This document shows positions 8,324 to 14,889 of a stretch of 15,164 nt of DNA, in pieces (positions within the stretch are counted from its first letter, which is position 1; every line of letters starts with the position of its first letter). The translations under genes were made by a program, and so were the position numbers. This DNA is from Vulcanimicrobiia bacterium (lineage in GTDB: Bacteria > Eremiobacterota > Eremiobacteria > Baltobacterales > Baltobacteraceae): contig JAMXLG010000418.1 in assembly GCA_024281135.1 (NCBI GenBank), positions 1-15,164 on the forward strand, read 5' to 3'. A model generated the notes under the pieces. That model was given only the letters and a program-made list of their open reading frames with translations, ran no database searches and was not told where the DNA came from.

Positions 8324-9812
8324 CAGCGCGCTCGATCGGTCATTACGTCGGGGGTCGTGATGTAGCAGCTGCCGGCGATGTTGCCGTCGTTTGGAATCCG
8401 GCGACGGGCGAAGTACGTGCGGAAGTCGCGCTCGCTGATGCTTCCGTCGTCGATGCGGCGGTCCGCGCCGCAAGCGACGCGTGGCCGGCTTGGGCCGCGA
8501 CGCCGCCCCAAGCACGCGCTAACGTGCTCTTCGCGTTTCGAGACAAGATGCGCGCAGAGATCGACCGGCTGGCGGAAATCGTGACGAGCGAACATGGAAA
8601 GACACTCGACGACGCGCGCGCGGAGATTGCGCGGGGGCTCGAAGTCGTTGACTTCGCATGCGGAATTCCGCAGTTGCTCAAGGGCGAGTTCAGCGCCGGA
8701 ATCGCGCGCGATGTTGATGGGTATGCGCTACGACAGCCGCTCGGCGTCTGCGTCGGCATCACACCCTTCAACTTTCCGGCGATGGTTCCGATGTGGATGT
8801 TCCCAGTGGCGCTGGCGTGTGGAAATACGTTCGTGCTTAAGCCGAGCGAACGCGATCCGTCGCTCGGCGTCGAAATGGCGCGTCTGATGAAAGCTGCCGG
8901 AGCGCCGGACGGCGTGTTCAACGTCGTCAACGGCAGCGCTGCCGCGGTTGAAGCGCTCCTCGCGCATCCGTTGGTCGCTGCCGTGAGCTTCGTCGGTTCA
9001 ACGCCGATAGCGCGACGCGTGTACGAACTCGCGACGCAACACGGAAAGCGCGTGCAGGCTTTGGGTGGCGCGAAGAATCACCTCGTCGTCATGCCGGACG
9101 CCGATCTCGATCAAGCAGCGGATGCGCTCGTCGGTTCTGCATACGGATCTGCCGGCGAGCGCTGCATGGCGATCTCCGTCGCGGTCGCGGTCGGTGACAC
9201 AACCGCCGACGCCATCGTCGATCGTATTACGCGTCGTCTTTCAACGCTGCGCGTCGGTGCGGGCGTCGATGACGGAGTCGAAATGGGGCCGCTCGTCACG
9301 CGCGAGCATCGCGACCGCGTCGCGGACTACGTGCGCATCGGTACAGAAGAGGAGCGACACTTGTGGTCGACGGTCGCGACCATCCGTCGACGTCGCTGCC
9401 GGGCTTTTTCCTGGGGCCGACGCTCTTCGACCGCGTGCGTTCGGGCATGCGAATTTATCGCGATGAGATCTTCGGCCCGGTGCTCTCCGTCGTACGCGCC
9501 GGTTCGCTCGACGATGCGCTGGCGCTCGTGAACGAGCACGAATACGGCAACGGCGCCTCGATCTTCACGCGCGACGGCGCACACGCGCGTTATTTCGAGC
9601 GCAACGTACAAGCCGGCATGGTGGGAATCAACGTCCCGATTCCCGTGCCGATGGCATTCCATAGTTTCGGCGGCTGGAAATCGTCGCTCTTCGGCGACCA
9701 TCACATTCACGGACCTGAAGGCGTACGCTTCTACACACGTTTGAAGAGCGTTACTGCGCGCTGGTCTGAAAATGCGCAGCGCGCCGGCTTCTCCATGCCC
9801 GTCAATCGTTAG
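8314..9812 (+). pseudogene. mmsA: CoA-acylating (methyl)malonate-semialdehyde dehydrogenase, broken by a one-base frameshift
   Basis: The gene would encode about 499 residues, normal for MmsA/IolA/BauC enzymes that turn (methyl)malonate semialdehyde plus CoA and NAD into propionyl- or acetyl-CoA. Start ATG 8314 has GGAGG at 8302-8306 and overlaps the aminotransferase stop. The first 346 residues are normal: GVCVGITPFNFPAMVPMWM, VLKPSERDP, SFVGSTPIA, GGAKNH (this branch lacks the usual catalytic Glu), and nucleophile Cys284 in GERCMA. At 9349-9354 the sequence reads GAGGAG where GAGGGAG is needed, so one G is missing. The old frame then gives about 60 unrelated residues to a stop near 9531. 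The rest of the enzyme ([10 protein letters not shown] to [22 protein letters not shown], [17 protein letters not shown]) continues in the other frame to TAG 9810-9812. An AGGAG at 9350-9354 precedes a GTG at 9363 in that frame. Confidence 0.85.
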
Positions 9813-9974
9813 GCCCTGTTGACACTTCATCGCATGGCACGGATTCACGCTCCTTTTTCGTCCTCGCCGCGTTGCTCATCGGTCACGAAGCTGCGGCTTC
9901 GCTCCCTCTTCGCGCCTCGCGAGGACGAAAAATGAGCGCAAATCCGCACCATGGACGAAGTGTCAACAGGGCCT
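9811..9974. repeat. 164-bp imperfect palindrome (MITE-like or structured-RNA element)
   Basis: Left arm 9811-9867 and right arm 9919-9974 are reverse complements at about 50 of 56 positions. The outer 18 bases are perfect: AGGCCCTGTTGACACTTC. The inner 14-base block TTTTTCGTCCTCGC is also perfect. A small hairpin, CGAAGC-TGCG-GCTTCG (9886-9901), sits at the centre inside an unpaired internal loop. The left end overlaps the TAG stop of the frameshifted mmsA gene, and the right end lies 18 bases before the start of the small membrane protein gene. No transposase and no clear target duplication are visible. It could be a non-autonomous transposable element with terminal inverted repeats, an extragenic palindromic repeat, or an RNA hairpin that ends or protects transcripts. 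Confidence 0.85.
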
Positions 9975-9992
9975 TTGCGAAGAAGAGGTGAT

Positions 9993-10292
9993 ATGGTCCC
10001 GCATATTTCTCCGATCGCTCCCGCGGTCGCGATTGCTGTTGTCGTGTCGACTGCCTTGACGGATGCGGTCTATGTATTCTTCTCCGCATCGGTCGCCGGA
10101 CGTCATCGTCTCGCTGCAGCGAGCTGGAGCAGCCTGTGGTATCTGCTCTCGTCGTTCGCGGTCATTTCGTATACGCAGAACTGGGTCTATGTTTGCTTTG
10201 CGGCGCTTGGTTCGTGGATCGGTGCGTATGCGTCGATGACGTTATTGAACGAGCGTGGCTATTTCACCAAACGTCATCGAAGACCCGATTGA
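9993..10292 (+). CDS. Small membrane protein of unknown function, 99 residues
   Basis: I do not recognise a named family. The protein has about three hydrophobic segments: roughly residues 7-26, 40-57 and 63-80. It opens with ISPIAPAVAIAVVVSTALTD, carries a short loop with SVAGRHR, a helix around WYLLSSFAVISY, and a Gly/Ala-rich helix around FAALGSWIGAYAS, ending in a basic tail (TKRHRRPD). Small helix-bundle proteins of this pattern occur widely but their role is not established. ATG 9993 is chosen because an AGAGGTG ribosome site lies just upstream; an in-frame ATG at 9951 would start inside the palindrome arm and has no such site. The last 51 bases overlap the end of the minus-strand ICL/PEP-mutase family gene. 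Confidence 0.62.
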   Translation: MVPHISPIAPAVAIAVVVSTALTDAVYVFFSASVAGRHRLAAASWSSLWYLLSSFAVISYTQNWVYVCFAALGSWIGAYASMTLLNERGYFTKRHRRPD

Positions 10293-11063
10293 ATCGAAAC
10301 GCCCCGCCTCCAGCATATCCTTCGCCGCGCCGATGAACGAGCTGAATGCGACACGGGTAAAGCCGGATCCGACACTAATTCGCCGAACACCGAGCGAAGA
10401 AAGCTCAGCAACCGTCATTTTGAGCAGCGGTCCCGCTGCGAGCACATTCACCGGTTTTTTCACCGAACTCACGACGCGGCGGATGGCGGCCGCGTCCGGG
10501 AGCAGCGGCGCATATAAGACGTCTGCGCCCGCCGCTTCGTAGGCTTGCAGACGTCGGATTGTATCGTCTAAATCGTCGATGCCTTGGAGAAGATTCTCGG
10601 CACGTGCGACGAGCATAAACGGAAATGGGAGCGCGCGGGCCGCTTTTGCAGCCGCTGCGATCCGTTCGACGGCGAAATCGAACGAATAGACGGGATCGTT
10701 TTCGTTTCCGGTCGCGTCTTCGATTGAAGCGCCGACGAGACCGGCTTGCGCCGCTTGCCGTATCGTCTCCGCTACGGTCTGCGGATCGTCGCCGTAGCCG
10801 TTTTCCAAATCAGCCGCAACCGGAAGCGGCGTAGCATCGACGATCGACTTCGCGTTCGCCAATGCTTCGTCGCGTGAAACGGAGCGCGTGCCGTCGGTGC
10901 GCCCAAGCGTCCACGCCAGACCCGCGCTCGTCGTTGTCAGCGCCTCGTAGCCGAGCGCGGTGAGCGCTTTGGCGCTACCTGCATCCCACGGATTGGGAAG
11001 AAGAAGCGTTTTCGGACCTTCATGCAGCTTGCGGAAGCGCTCGCCTTTCTCAGCTTGACTCAT
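10242..11063 (-). CDS. Isocitrate lyase/PEP mutase superfamily protein
   Basis: A 273-residue alpha/beta-barrel enzyme of the ICL/PEPM superfamily, which cleaves or forms C-C or P-C bonds next to a carboxylate in a Mg-dependent active site. Visible elements: LLLPNPWDAGSAKALTALG (18-38), TTSAG (44-48), the metal-binding ADLENGYGD (84-92) and SIED (113-116), then LVARAEN (151-157). The KKCGH catalytic loop of isocitrate and methylisocitrate lyases is missing, as in the oxaloacetate-hydrolase-like or carboxyphosphonoenolpyruvate-mutase-like branch often annotated only by superfamily. The exact reaction is therefore open. It starts 9 bases after the stop of the DUF5069 gene, with TAGGAGC as ribosome site, and is the last gene of a MarR-flanked operon. 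Its end overlaps the small membrane protein gene from the other strand. Confidence 0.85.
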   Translation of the reverse strand: MSQAEKGERFRKLHEGPKTLLLPNPWDAGSAKALTALGYEALTTTSAGLAWTLGRTDGTRSVSRDEALANAKSIVDATPLPVAADLENGYGDDPQTVAETIRQAAQAGLVGASIEDATGNENDPVYSFDFAVERIAAAAKAARALPFPFMLVARAENLLQGIDDLDDTIRRLQAYEAAGADVLYAPLLPDAAAIRRVVSSVKKPVNVLAAGPLLKMTVAELSSLGVRRISVGSGFTRVAFSSFIGAAKDMLEAGRFDSIGSSMTFGEIATLVQ

Positions 11064-11072
11064 CAGATGCTC

Positions 11073-11423
11073 CTACGCGAAGGCGCCTTCTTCGCGATCT
11101 TGACGATCGAGGTTCTCGATCTTTTCGACACAGACCCAGCTGTTCGCAGCGTCGGCTCGACCGTCCGATATACGCGATTGCGCCCACTGCAGAATCGCGT
11201 CGTCGGTCGGATGCGCGGCGATGGCACGATCGAACTCATCCGGCGTGACGCCCCAATGCGCCAGCACACCTTGATCGATCGGACACGGGTAGATGTACTC
11301 GCCGATCGTTCCTGCGGCATGCGCTCTTGCTTTATCAAAGACGCGTGCGAGCCAAAGGTAACGTCCAAGCGGAAGGCGTCCACGGCGCGGAAACGCGCGA
11401 TCGTCACGAAAATCAGTTGCCAT
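11073..11423 (-). CDS. DUF5069 family protein
   Basis: A soluble protein of 116 residues. The segment LPLGRYLWLARVFDKARAHA, with GTIGEYIYPCPIDQGVLAHWG just after it, is the hallmark of the DUF5069 family, whose members have no established biochemical role. The start is ATG at 11421-11423; the region upstream in this frame is the coding end of the VOC protein, which overlaps it by 11 bases (ATGGCAACTGA). The conserved Tyr, Cys-Pro and Asp residues of the YPCPID motif look like a ligand or catalytic pocket but that is a guess. It sits between a VOC/glyoxalase-fold protein and an ICL/PEP-mutase family protein, in an operon that diverges from a MarR regulator, so a role in small-carbonyl or organic-acid handling is possible. 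Confidence 0.75.
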   Translation of the reverse strand: MATDFRDDRAFPRRGRLPLGRYLWLARVFDKARAHAAGTIGEYIYPCPIDQGVLAHWGVTPDEFDRAIAAHPTDDAILQWAQSRISDGRADAANSWVCVEKIENLDRQDREEGAFA

Positions 11424-11826
11424 GTTCGTACGTATGCAGCTCCAAAAGGTTGCCGTCAGGATCGGCGATGTGAAATGCGACGTGCGCGGTACCGCGAGCA
11501 GCAAAGTTCTCGGTCATGCGACGCACTACGTTGATCCCACGTTCGCGCAAGAAGGTTTCAATATTCTCCGGCGAGTCGTCGACGCTCAGGGCCACATGAT
11601 TGACGTTGTTGCCGCCAGGCTCGACTCCGTGATAATTCGGCGGAAAGAAGTCGATGATGGTCGAGTCGTTGATCCGGACGGACGGAAACGGCGCCTTACC
11701 TGCGCGGTATTCCTCGACGCGCACTTTCTCGAGCCCTAGGGCGTCACCGTAGAACCGAAGGCTCCGTTCGGCGTCCGCGACGTTGAAAACCACGTGATCG
11801 AGGGAATCTATCTTTATGCTAATCAT
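11413..11826 (-). CDS. VOC-superfamily (glyoxalase/dioxygenase fold) protein
   Basis: A 137-residue protein with two beta-alpha-beta-beta-beta modules of the vicinal oxygen chelate fold. Likely metal ligands are His11 in LDHVVFNV, His77 in VNHVALSV and Glu129 in PDGNLLELHTY, the standard triad. VOC proteins include glyoxalase I, ring-cleaving dioxygenases, fosfomycin-type thiol transferases and epimerases; the short sequence does not decide among them. The start ATG at 11824-11826 gives the usual N terminus (MISIKIDSLDHVVF); an upstream in-frame Met would add 17 residues but lies in the operator region. No Shine-Dalgarno precedes the chosen start, and the predicted promoter would leave almost no leader. 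It heads the operon VOC, DUF5069, ICL/PEPM and is divergent from the MarR gene. Confidence 0.85.
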   Translation of the reverse strand: MISIKIDSLDHVVFNVADAERSLRFYGDALGLEKVRVEEYRAGKAPFPSVRINDSTIIDFFPPNYHGVEPGGNNVNHVALSVDDSPENIETFLRERGINVVRRMTENFAARGTAHVAFHIADPDGNLLELHTYEHGN

Positions 11827-11840
11827 CTTAACATTAAGAT
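11825..11840. promoter_or_regulatory. MarR-type operator, left site
   Basis: ATCTTAACATTAAGAT: seven-base arms ATCTTAA and TTAAGAT around a 2-base centre. AT-rich 16-18-bp palindromes of this kind are typical MarR-family operators. It covers the -10 box and touches the start codon of the VOC gene. A 13/16 match lies 43 bases to the right. Confidence 0.65.
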
Positions 11841-11865
11841 ACTTTACCAGGACTCGGCTTGTCAA
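11836..11865 (-). promoter_or_regulatory. Promoter of the VOC-DUF5069-ICL/PEPM operon
   Basis: Reading the minus strand, a consensus TTGACA (11865-11860) is followed after 18 bases by TATCTT (11841-11836), a plausible sigma-70-type -35/-10 pair. The expected transcription start would fall within a few bases of ATG 11826, so the mRNA would be leaderless or nearly so. The -10 box lies inside the left operator-like palindrome. Confidence 0.55.
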
Positions 11866-11867
11866 GT

Positions 11868-11883
11868 GCCTTAACATAAAGAT
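11868..11883. promoter_or_regulatory. MarR-type operator, right site
   Basis: GCCTTAACATAAAGAT matches the left site at 13 of 16 positions and ends directly before ATG 11884 of the MarR gene. The centre-to-centre distance of 43 bp is about four helical turns, so dimers on both sites would lie on the same face. It would let the regulator repress its own gene. Confidence 0.55.
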
Positions 11884-12387
11884 ATGTCCGACCGCGTCGA
11901 CCAGATTCTCGCCCAGTGGAAGCGCGAGCGCCCCGACCTCGATACCACGCCGATGGGAATCATCGGTAGAATTCAGCGCGCTACAGCGGCCCTACGCCCC
12001 CTCCTCGATAAAACGCACGAGGAATCGGGGCTGCAGAGCGACTCATTTGATGTGCTGGCGTCTCTACGTCGCTCGGGTCCACCCCATCAACTAACCCCGA
12101 CGGAACTGTATCGCGAGATGATGCTCACGTCGGGTGCGATGACCAACCGAATCGATAAATTGGAAGCGGCGGGATTGGTAGCGCGACGACCCGATCCGAA
12201 CGATCGTCGCGGAACGCTCGTACGGCTAACGGCGAAGGGAAAGGCGTTGATCGATGCAGCAACGACCAAGCACGTTGCTAACGAGGAGCGGTTGATGTCG
12301 ATACTGACACCGCGGGAACAGCAGCAGCTAACCGACTTACTCCGAAAGCTGCTCGCGGGTTTGGGGGACACCTCCCTGCCGTTCTGA
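11884..12387 (+). CDS. MarR-family transcriptional regulator
   Basis: A 167-residue winged-helix regulator. The N terminus MSDRVDQILAQWKRERPDLD with TPMGIIGRI is a conserved start for a common subgroup of MarR proteins and fixes ATG 11884; an in-frame TAA 12 bases upstream rules out an earlier start. The winged helix covers about residues 52-125: LTPTELYREMMLTSGAMTNR holds helices alpha3-alpha4 with the recognition helix around 82-95, and DPNDRRGTLVRLT (104-116) is the wing with the signature DxxDRR. Dimers usually bind AT-rich palindromes and let go on ligand binding or oxidation; the ligand here is unknown. No ribosome site precedes the start, suggesting a leaderless or weakly translated mRNA. 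It likely controls itself and the divergent VOC operon through the two sites between them. Confidence 0.9.
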   Translation: MSDRVDQILAQWKRERPDLDTTPMGIIGRIQRATAALRPLLDKTHEESGLQSDSFDVLASLRRSGPPHQLTPTELYREMMLTSGAMTNRIDKLEAAGLVARRPDPNDRRGTLVRLTAKGKALIDAATTKHVANEERLMSILTPREQQQLTDLLRKLLAGLGDTSLPF

Positions 12388-12402
12388 GCCTAGCGCCAGG
12401 CT
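12387..12402 (+). terminator. Short hairpin after the MarR gene, possible weak terminator
   Basis: AGCCT (12387-12391) and AGGCT (12398-12402) can pair around a 6-base loop at the MarR stop codon. The stem is short and no T-run follows, so support for true termination is weak. Confidence 0.25.
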
Positions 12403-12424
12403 GGTCTTCCCCGCACCGGACGGC

Positions 12425-12430
12425 TATAAT
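12425..12430 (+). promoter_or_regulatory. -10 box for the GGDEF-EAL gene
   Basis: A perfect TATAAT lies 22 bases before ATG 12453. The -35 position (about 12402-12407, TGGTCT) is poor. Transcription would start near 12437, leaving about 16 bases of leader without a clear ribosome site. Confidence 0.55.
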
Positions 12431-12452
12431 TAAGAGTGGGTGTCGTTAGATT

Positions 12453-14876
12453 ATGATCCGTGGTGTTGCAGACGCTTCTCCGGAGATATCGCTAGCAAAA
12501 GCGCTCACACTGTTTCGCGATCTTCCTAATTCGATCGTCGTGTTGGATCCGGCGACGCTCCGCATACTCTACGTAAACGAAGCCGCGATCGAGAAATACG
12601 GATATACGAAGGAAGAATTTCTCAGCATGACGGTCTTCGACGTAACGCCGTCGGAAGACCATGCGGAAATTCGCCGTCGTCAGGCTTCGTTTGTTCGCGG
12701 TAAATCACGATATTTCGGACCAGCTCGTCACCTTGCAAAAGACGGGCGCATTCTCATCAACGAAAACATTGCGATTCCGGCACTCCATAACGGAGCGCTG
12801 GTCGGCGTCAATATTCTCATTGACATCACCGAGCAGGTCGATGCTCAAGCACGAAGCCGAAGTATCTTCGATAATTTTCCTATTCCGATGTGTGTCTACG
12901 ACCCGCAGACGCTGCGTTTCCTCGACGTAAACAAAGCAGCGGTCCGAGCCTACGGCTACACTCGCGAAGAATGCCTCAACATGACGGTTGCCGACGTGAC
13001 GACCGAAGTTGGAATGGAAGAAGTCAGACGCCGCACCTTCGGAAAGGATCTTGCTTCGGCCGGGCATCTTTCCGGAATCTACGAGCAGGTGCGTAAAGAT
13101 GGTTCAACTTTCTGCGCGGAGATCGAATCCGACAACATCCCGTTTGGGCAAGGTAGAATCGTCCGTATGGTCGTGGCGAGGGACGTCACGGAGAAGATTG
13201 CCCTCGCAAAATCCGAGGCCGCCGCGCTGCGGCGGCTCGAAGAAGCGCAAGAGATCGCACATCTCGGCAGCTTCGAATACAACTTTGAAACGAAGCAGAT
13301 TTATCTGTCGCCCGAACTGCTTCGCATTATGGGCTTAACGCCCGAAACAGCACCGGCAATCGAGCCAAATCTACTGCGTTTGTTCCACCCCGATGACCAC
13401 GGATCGATCAACGACGCGATCCGTAACGCTTGGCCTTCCGGTGAGTACACCGTTGAAGCGCGAATTATGCGGCCGGCCGGAGACTGGCGATGGGTTAGCG
13501 CTCGCGCAAAACAGACGTACTCGCTAGGCCGGCGCCCGGCGACGGTCACCGGCACGATTTTCGACGTGACCGACCGGGTTGTCGCCGAGCACGAATTGCG
13601 CTTTCTCGCATTTCACGATCCGTTGACGCTCTTGCCAAACCGTGCCGCCGTCTCCGATTTGTTGGATACCGCGATGAAAGAGGGGCCGTTTGCCCTCTTC
13701 TACATCGATTTTGACGGATTTAGCGAGGTGAACGACAGTTTCGGCCACCACTTCGGCGACGCTGTACTGCGAATGATCGCCGATCGGCTCACAGATGCAA
13801 TCGGAAGCGACGGTAAGGTCTGTCGATGGGGCGGAGACGAGTTTGTCGTCGTCGCGCGTCTGCCAAATGACGCACCGGGTGCGCACGTGCGGATTCTCGA
13901 ACATTTTCGTTCCGCGCTTGAGCCGGTCTACGAAGTTGGTGGCCGGGAGCTCTTTATCACTGCGAGCATCGGCATCGCATTATATCCTGAACACGGCGGA
14001 AACAGCGAAGAGCTCGTGCGTAACGCTGATGCGGCGATGTACGAGGCGAAGGATCATCGGAATACCAGTGCGGTGTTCAGTCCTCGAATGTACGACGCTG
14101 CAAAACGACGGCTGGAAATCCAAAACGGACTACACCAAGCGTTACGGCTCGCGCAACTCTGTCTCGTTTTTCAGCCAATCGTTTCTGTCCACACCGGCGA
14201 TGTGGTGTCGGCCGAAGCGCTGCTTCGTTGGAAGGATCCCAAATACGGCTCTCGTTTTCCCGGCGAGTTTATCGAAATTGCGGAAGAGTCCGGCTTGATC
14301 ATTCCGCTCGGTGAATGGGTCATCGATGAGACGTGTCGTGCGGTGCAGTGCCTACTCGCGAACGGCATCAACATTCCAATCGCGGTCAATGTGTCGAGCA
14401 AGCAGTTCGAGTTTGGCCACGTGATCGACTGCTTCGAGAAGGCAATGTCGGCGACCAAAGTCTGTGCGGAGAACCTGATCGTCGAAATCACCGAAAGCGG
14501 AATCATGCGCGACATCGCGCGATCGAGCAGCGTTATGGAAGCGCTGCGTAGTCGCGGTATCTGCATCGCACTTGACGACTTTGGGACCGGTTATAGCTCT
14601 TTAAGCCACCTGAAGTCGTTTCCAATCGATACACTGAAAATCGATCGCGAGTTGTTACAGGACGTAGTGCATGCCGAGCAAGATCGGGAGATCGTTCGAT
14701 CGGTCGTCCATTTAGGAAAGGCAACGAACTTGAAGGTGGTCGCCGAAGGCGTTGAATCGCTCGAGCAAGCGAAGCTTCTTCGGCAACTTGGATGCGATGA
14801 ATTCCAGGGTTTTCATTTCTGTGTACCGCTCCCGCTGCCGGACTTTCTAGCGACTTTGACCTCGCACAGGTGGTGA
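12453..14876 (+). CDS. PAS-PAS-PAS-GGDEF-EAL cyclic-di-GMP signalling protein
   Basis: An 807-residue protein without signal peptide or membrane helices, so a cytoplasmic sensor that makes and/or degrades cyclic di-GMP. Three PAS domains lie at about 20-128, 135-247 and 265-382; the first two share near-repeat segments (LDPATLRILYVNEAA/YDPQTLRFLDVNKAA and YGYTKEEFLSMTV/YGYTREECLNMTV), so they arose by duplication. The third is of the PAS_3 type (LFHPDD, GDWRWV). The GGDEF domain (about 385-545) has an intact GGDEF at 460-464 but no RxxD inhibitory site in front of it. The EAL domain (about 558-800) keeps EALLRW (588-593), NVSSKQF, EITES, DDFGTG (708-713), LKIDREL and VAEGVES, so phosphodiesterase activity is likely. 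Translation starts at ATG 12453, six bases after an in-frame stop. The gene stands alone, convergent with the amine oxidase. Confidence 0.93.
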   Translation: MIRGVADASPEISLAKALTLFRDLPNSIVVLDPATLRILYVNEAAIEKYGYTKEEFLSMTVFDVTPSEDHAEIRRRQASFVRGKSRYFGPARHLAKDGRILINENIAIPALHNGALVGVNILIDITEQVDAQARSRSIFDNFPIPMCVYDPQTLRFLDVNKAAVRAYGYTREECLNMTVADVTTEVGMEEVRRRTFGKDLASAGHLSGIYEQVRKDGSTFCAEIESDNIPFGQGRIVRMVVARDVTEKIALAKSEAAALRRLEEAQEIAHLGSFEYNFETKQIYLSPELLRIMGLTPETAPAIEPNLLRLFHPDDHGSINDAIRNAWPSGEYTVEARIMRPAGDWRWVSARAKQTYSLGRRPATVTGTIFDVTDRVVAEHELRFLAFHDPLTLLPNRAAVSDLLDTAMKEGPFALFYIDFDGFSEVNDSFGHHFGDAVLRMIADRLTDAIGSDGKVCRWGGDEFVVVARLPNDAPGAHVRILEHFRSALEPVYEVGGRELFITASIGIALYPEHGGNSEELVRNADAAMYEAKDHRNTSAVFSPRMYDAAKRRLEIQNGLHQALRLAQLCLVFQPIVSVHTGDVVSAEALLRWKDPKYGSRFPGEFIEIAEESGLIIPLGEWVIDETCRAVQCLLANGINIPIAVNVSSKQFEFGHVIDCFEKAMSATKVCAENLIVEITESGIMRDIARSSSVMEALRSRGICIALDDFGTGYSSLSHLKSFPIDTLKIDRELLQDVVHAEQDREIVRSVVHLGKATNLKVVAEGVESLEQAKLLRQLGCDEFQGFHFCVPLPLPDFLATLTSHRW

Positions 14877-14889
14877 CGGCTGACGTCAC
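14873..14889. terminator. Hairpin over both convergent stop codons
   Basis: GTGACG (14873-14878) pairs with CGTCAC (14884-14889) over a 5-base loop. The stem contains the TGA of the GGDEF-EAL gene and, on the other strand, the TGA of the amine oxidase gene. It could act as a short bidirectional terminator, but lacks T-runs. Confidence 0.3.

Noticed and set aside
9811..9974. Rho-independent terminator for mmsA
   Set aside because: The element is a very long palindrome with no T-run at its plus-strand end, far larger than a normal terminator, although it may still affect transcript ends.
9811..9974. IS6-family insertion end because of the GGCNCTGTTG start
   Set aside because: Only about ten bases are similar, no transposase is present, and no target duplication was found, so a family assignment is not supported.
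9951..9992. In-frame ATG at 9951 as start of the small membrane protein
   Set aside because: It lies inside the right arm of the palindrome and has no ribosome site; ATG 9993 has AGAGGTG directly upstream.
11827..11877. N-terminal extension of the VOC protein starting at 11877
   Set aside because: It would place 17 unusual residues before the conserved start and would span the promoter and operator region; ATG 11826 gives the normal family N terminus.
11859..11877. -35 TTGTCA and -10 TAACAT as the MarR promoter
   Set aside because: The two boxes are only 7 bases apart, which does not fit a sigma-70 promoter; the MarR promoter could not be placed with confidence.
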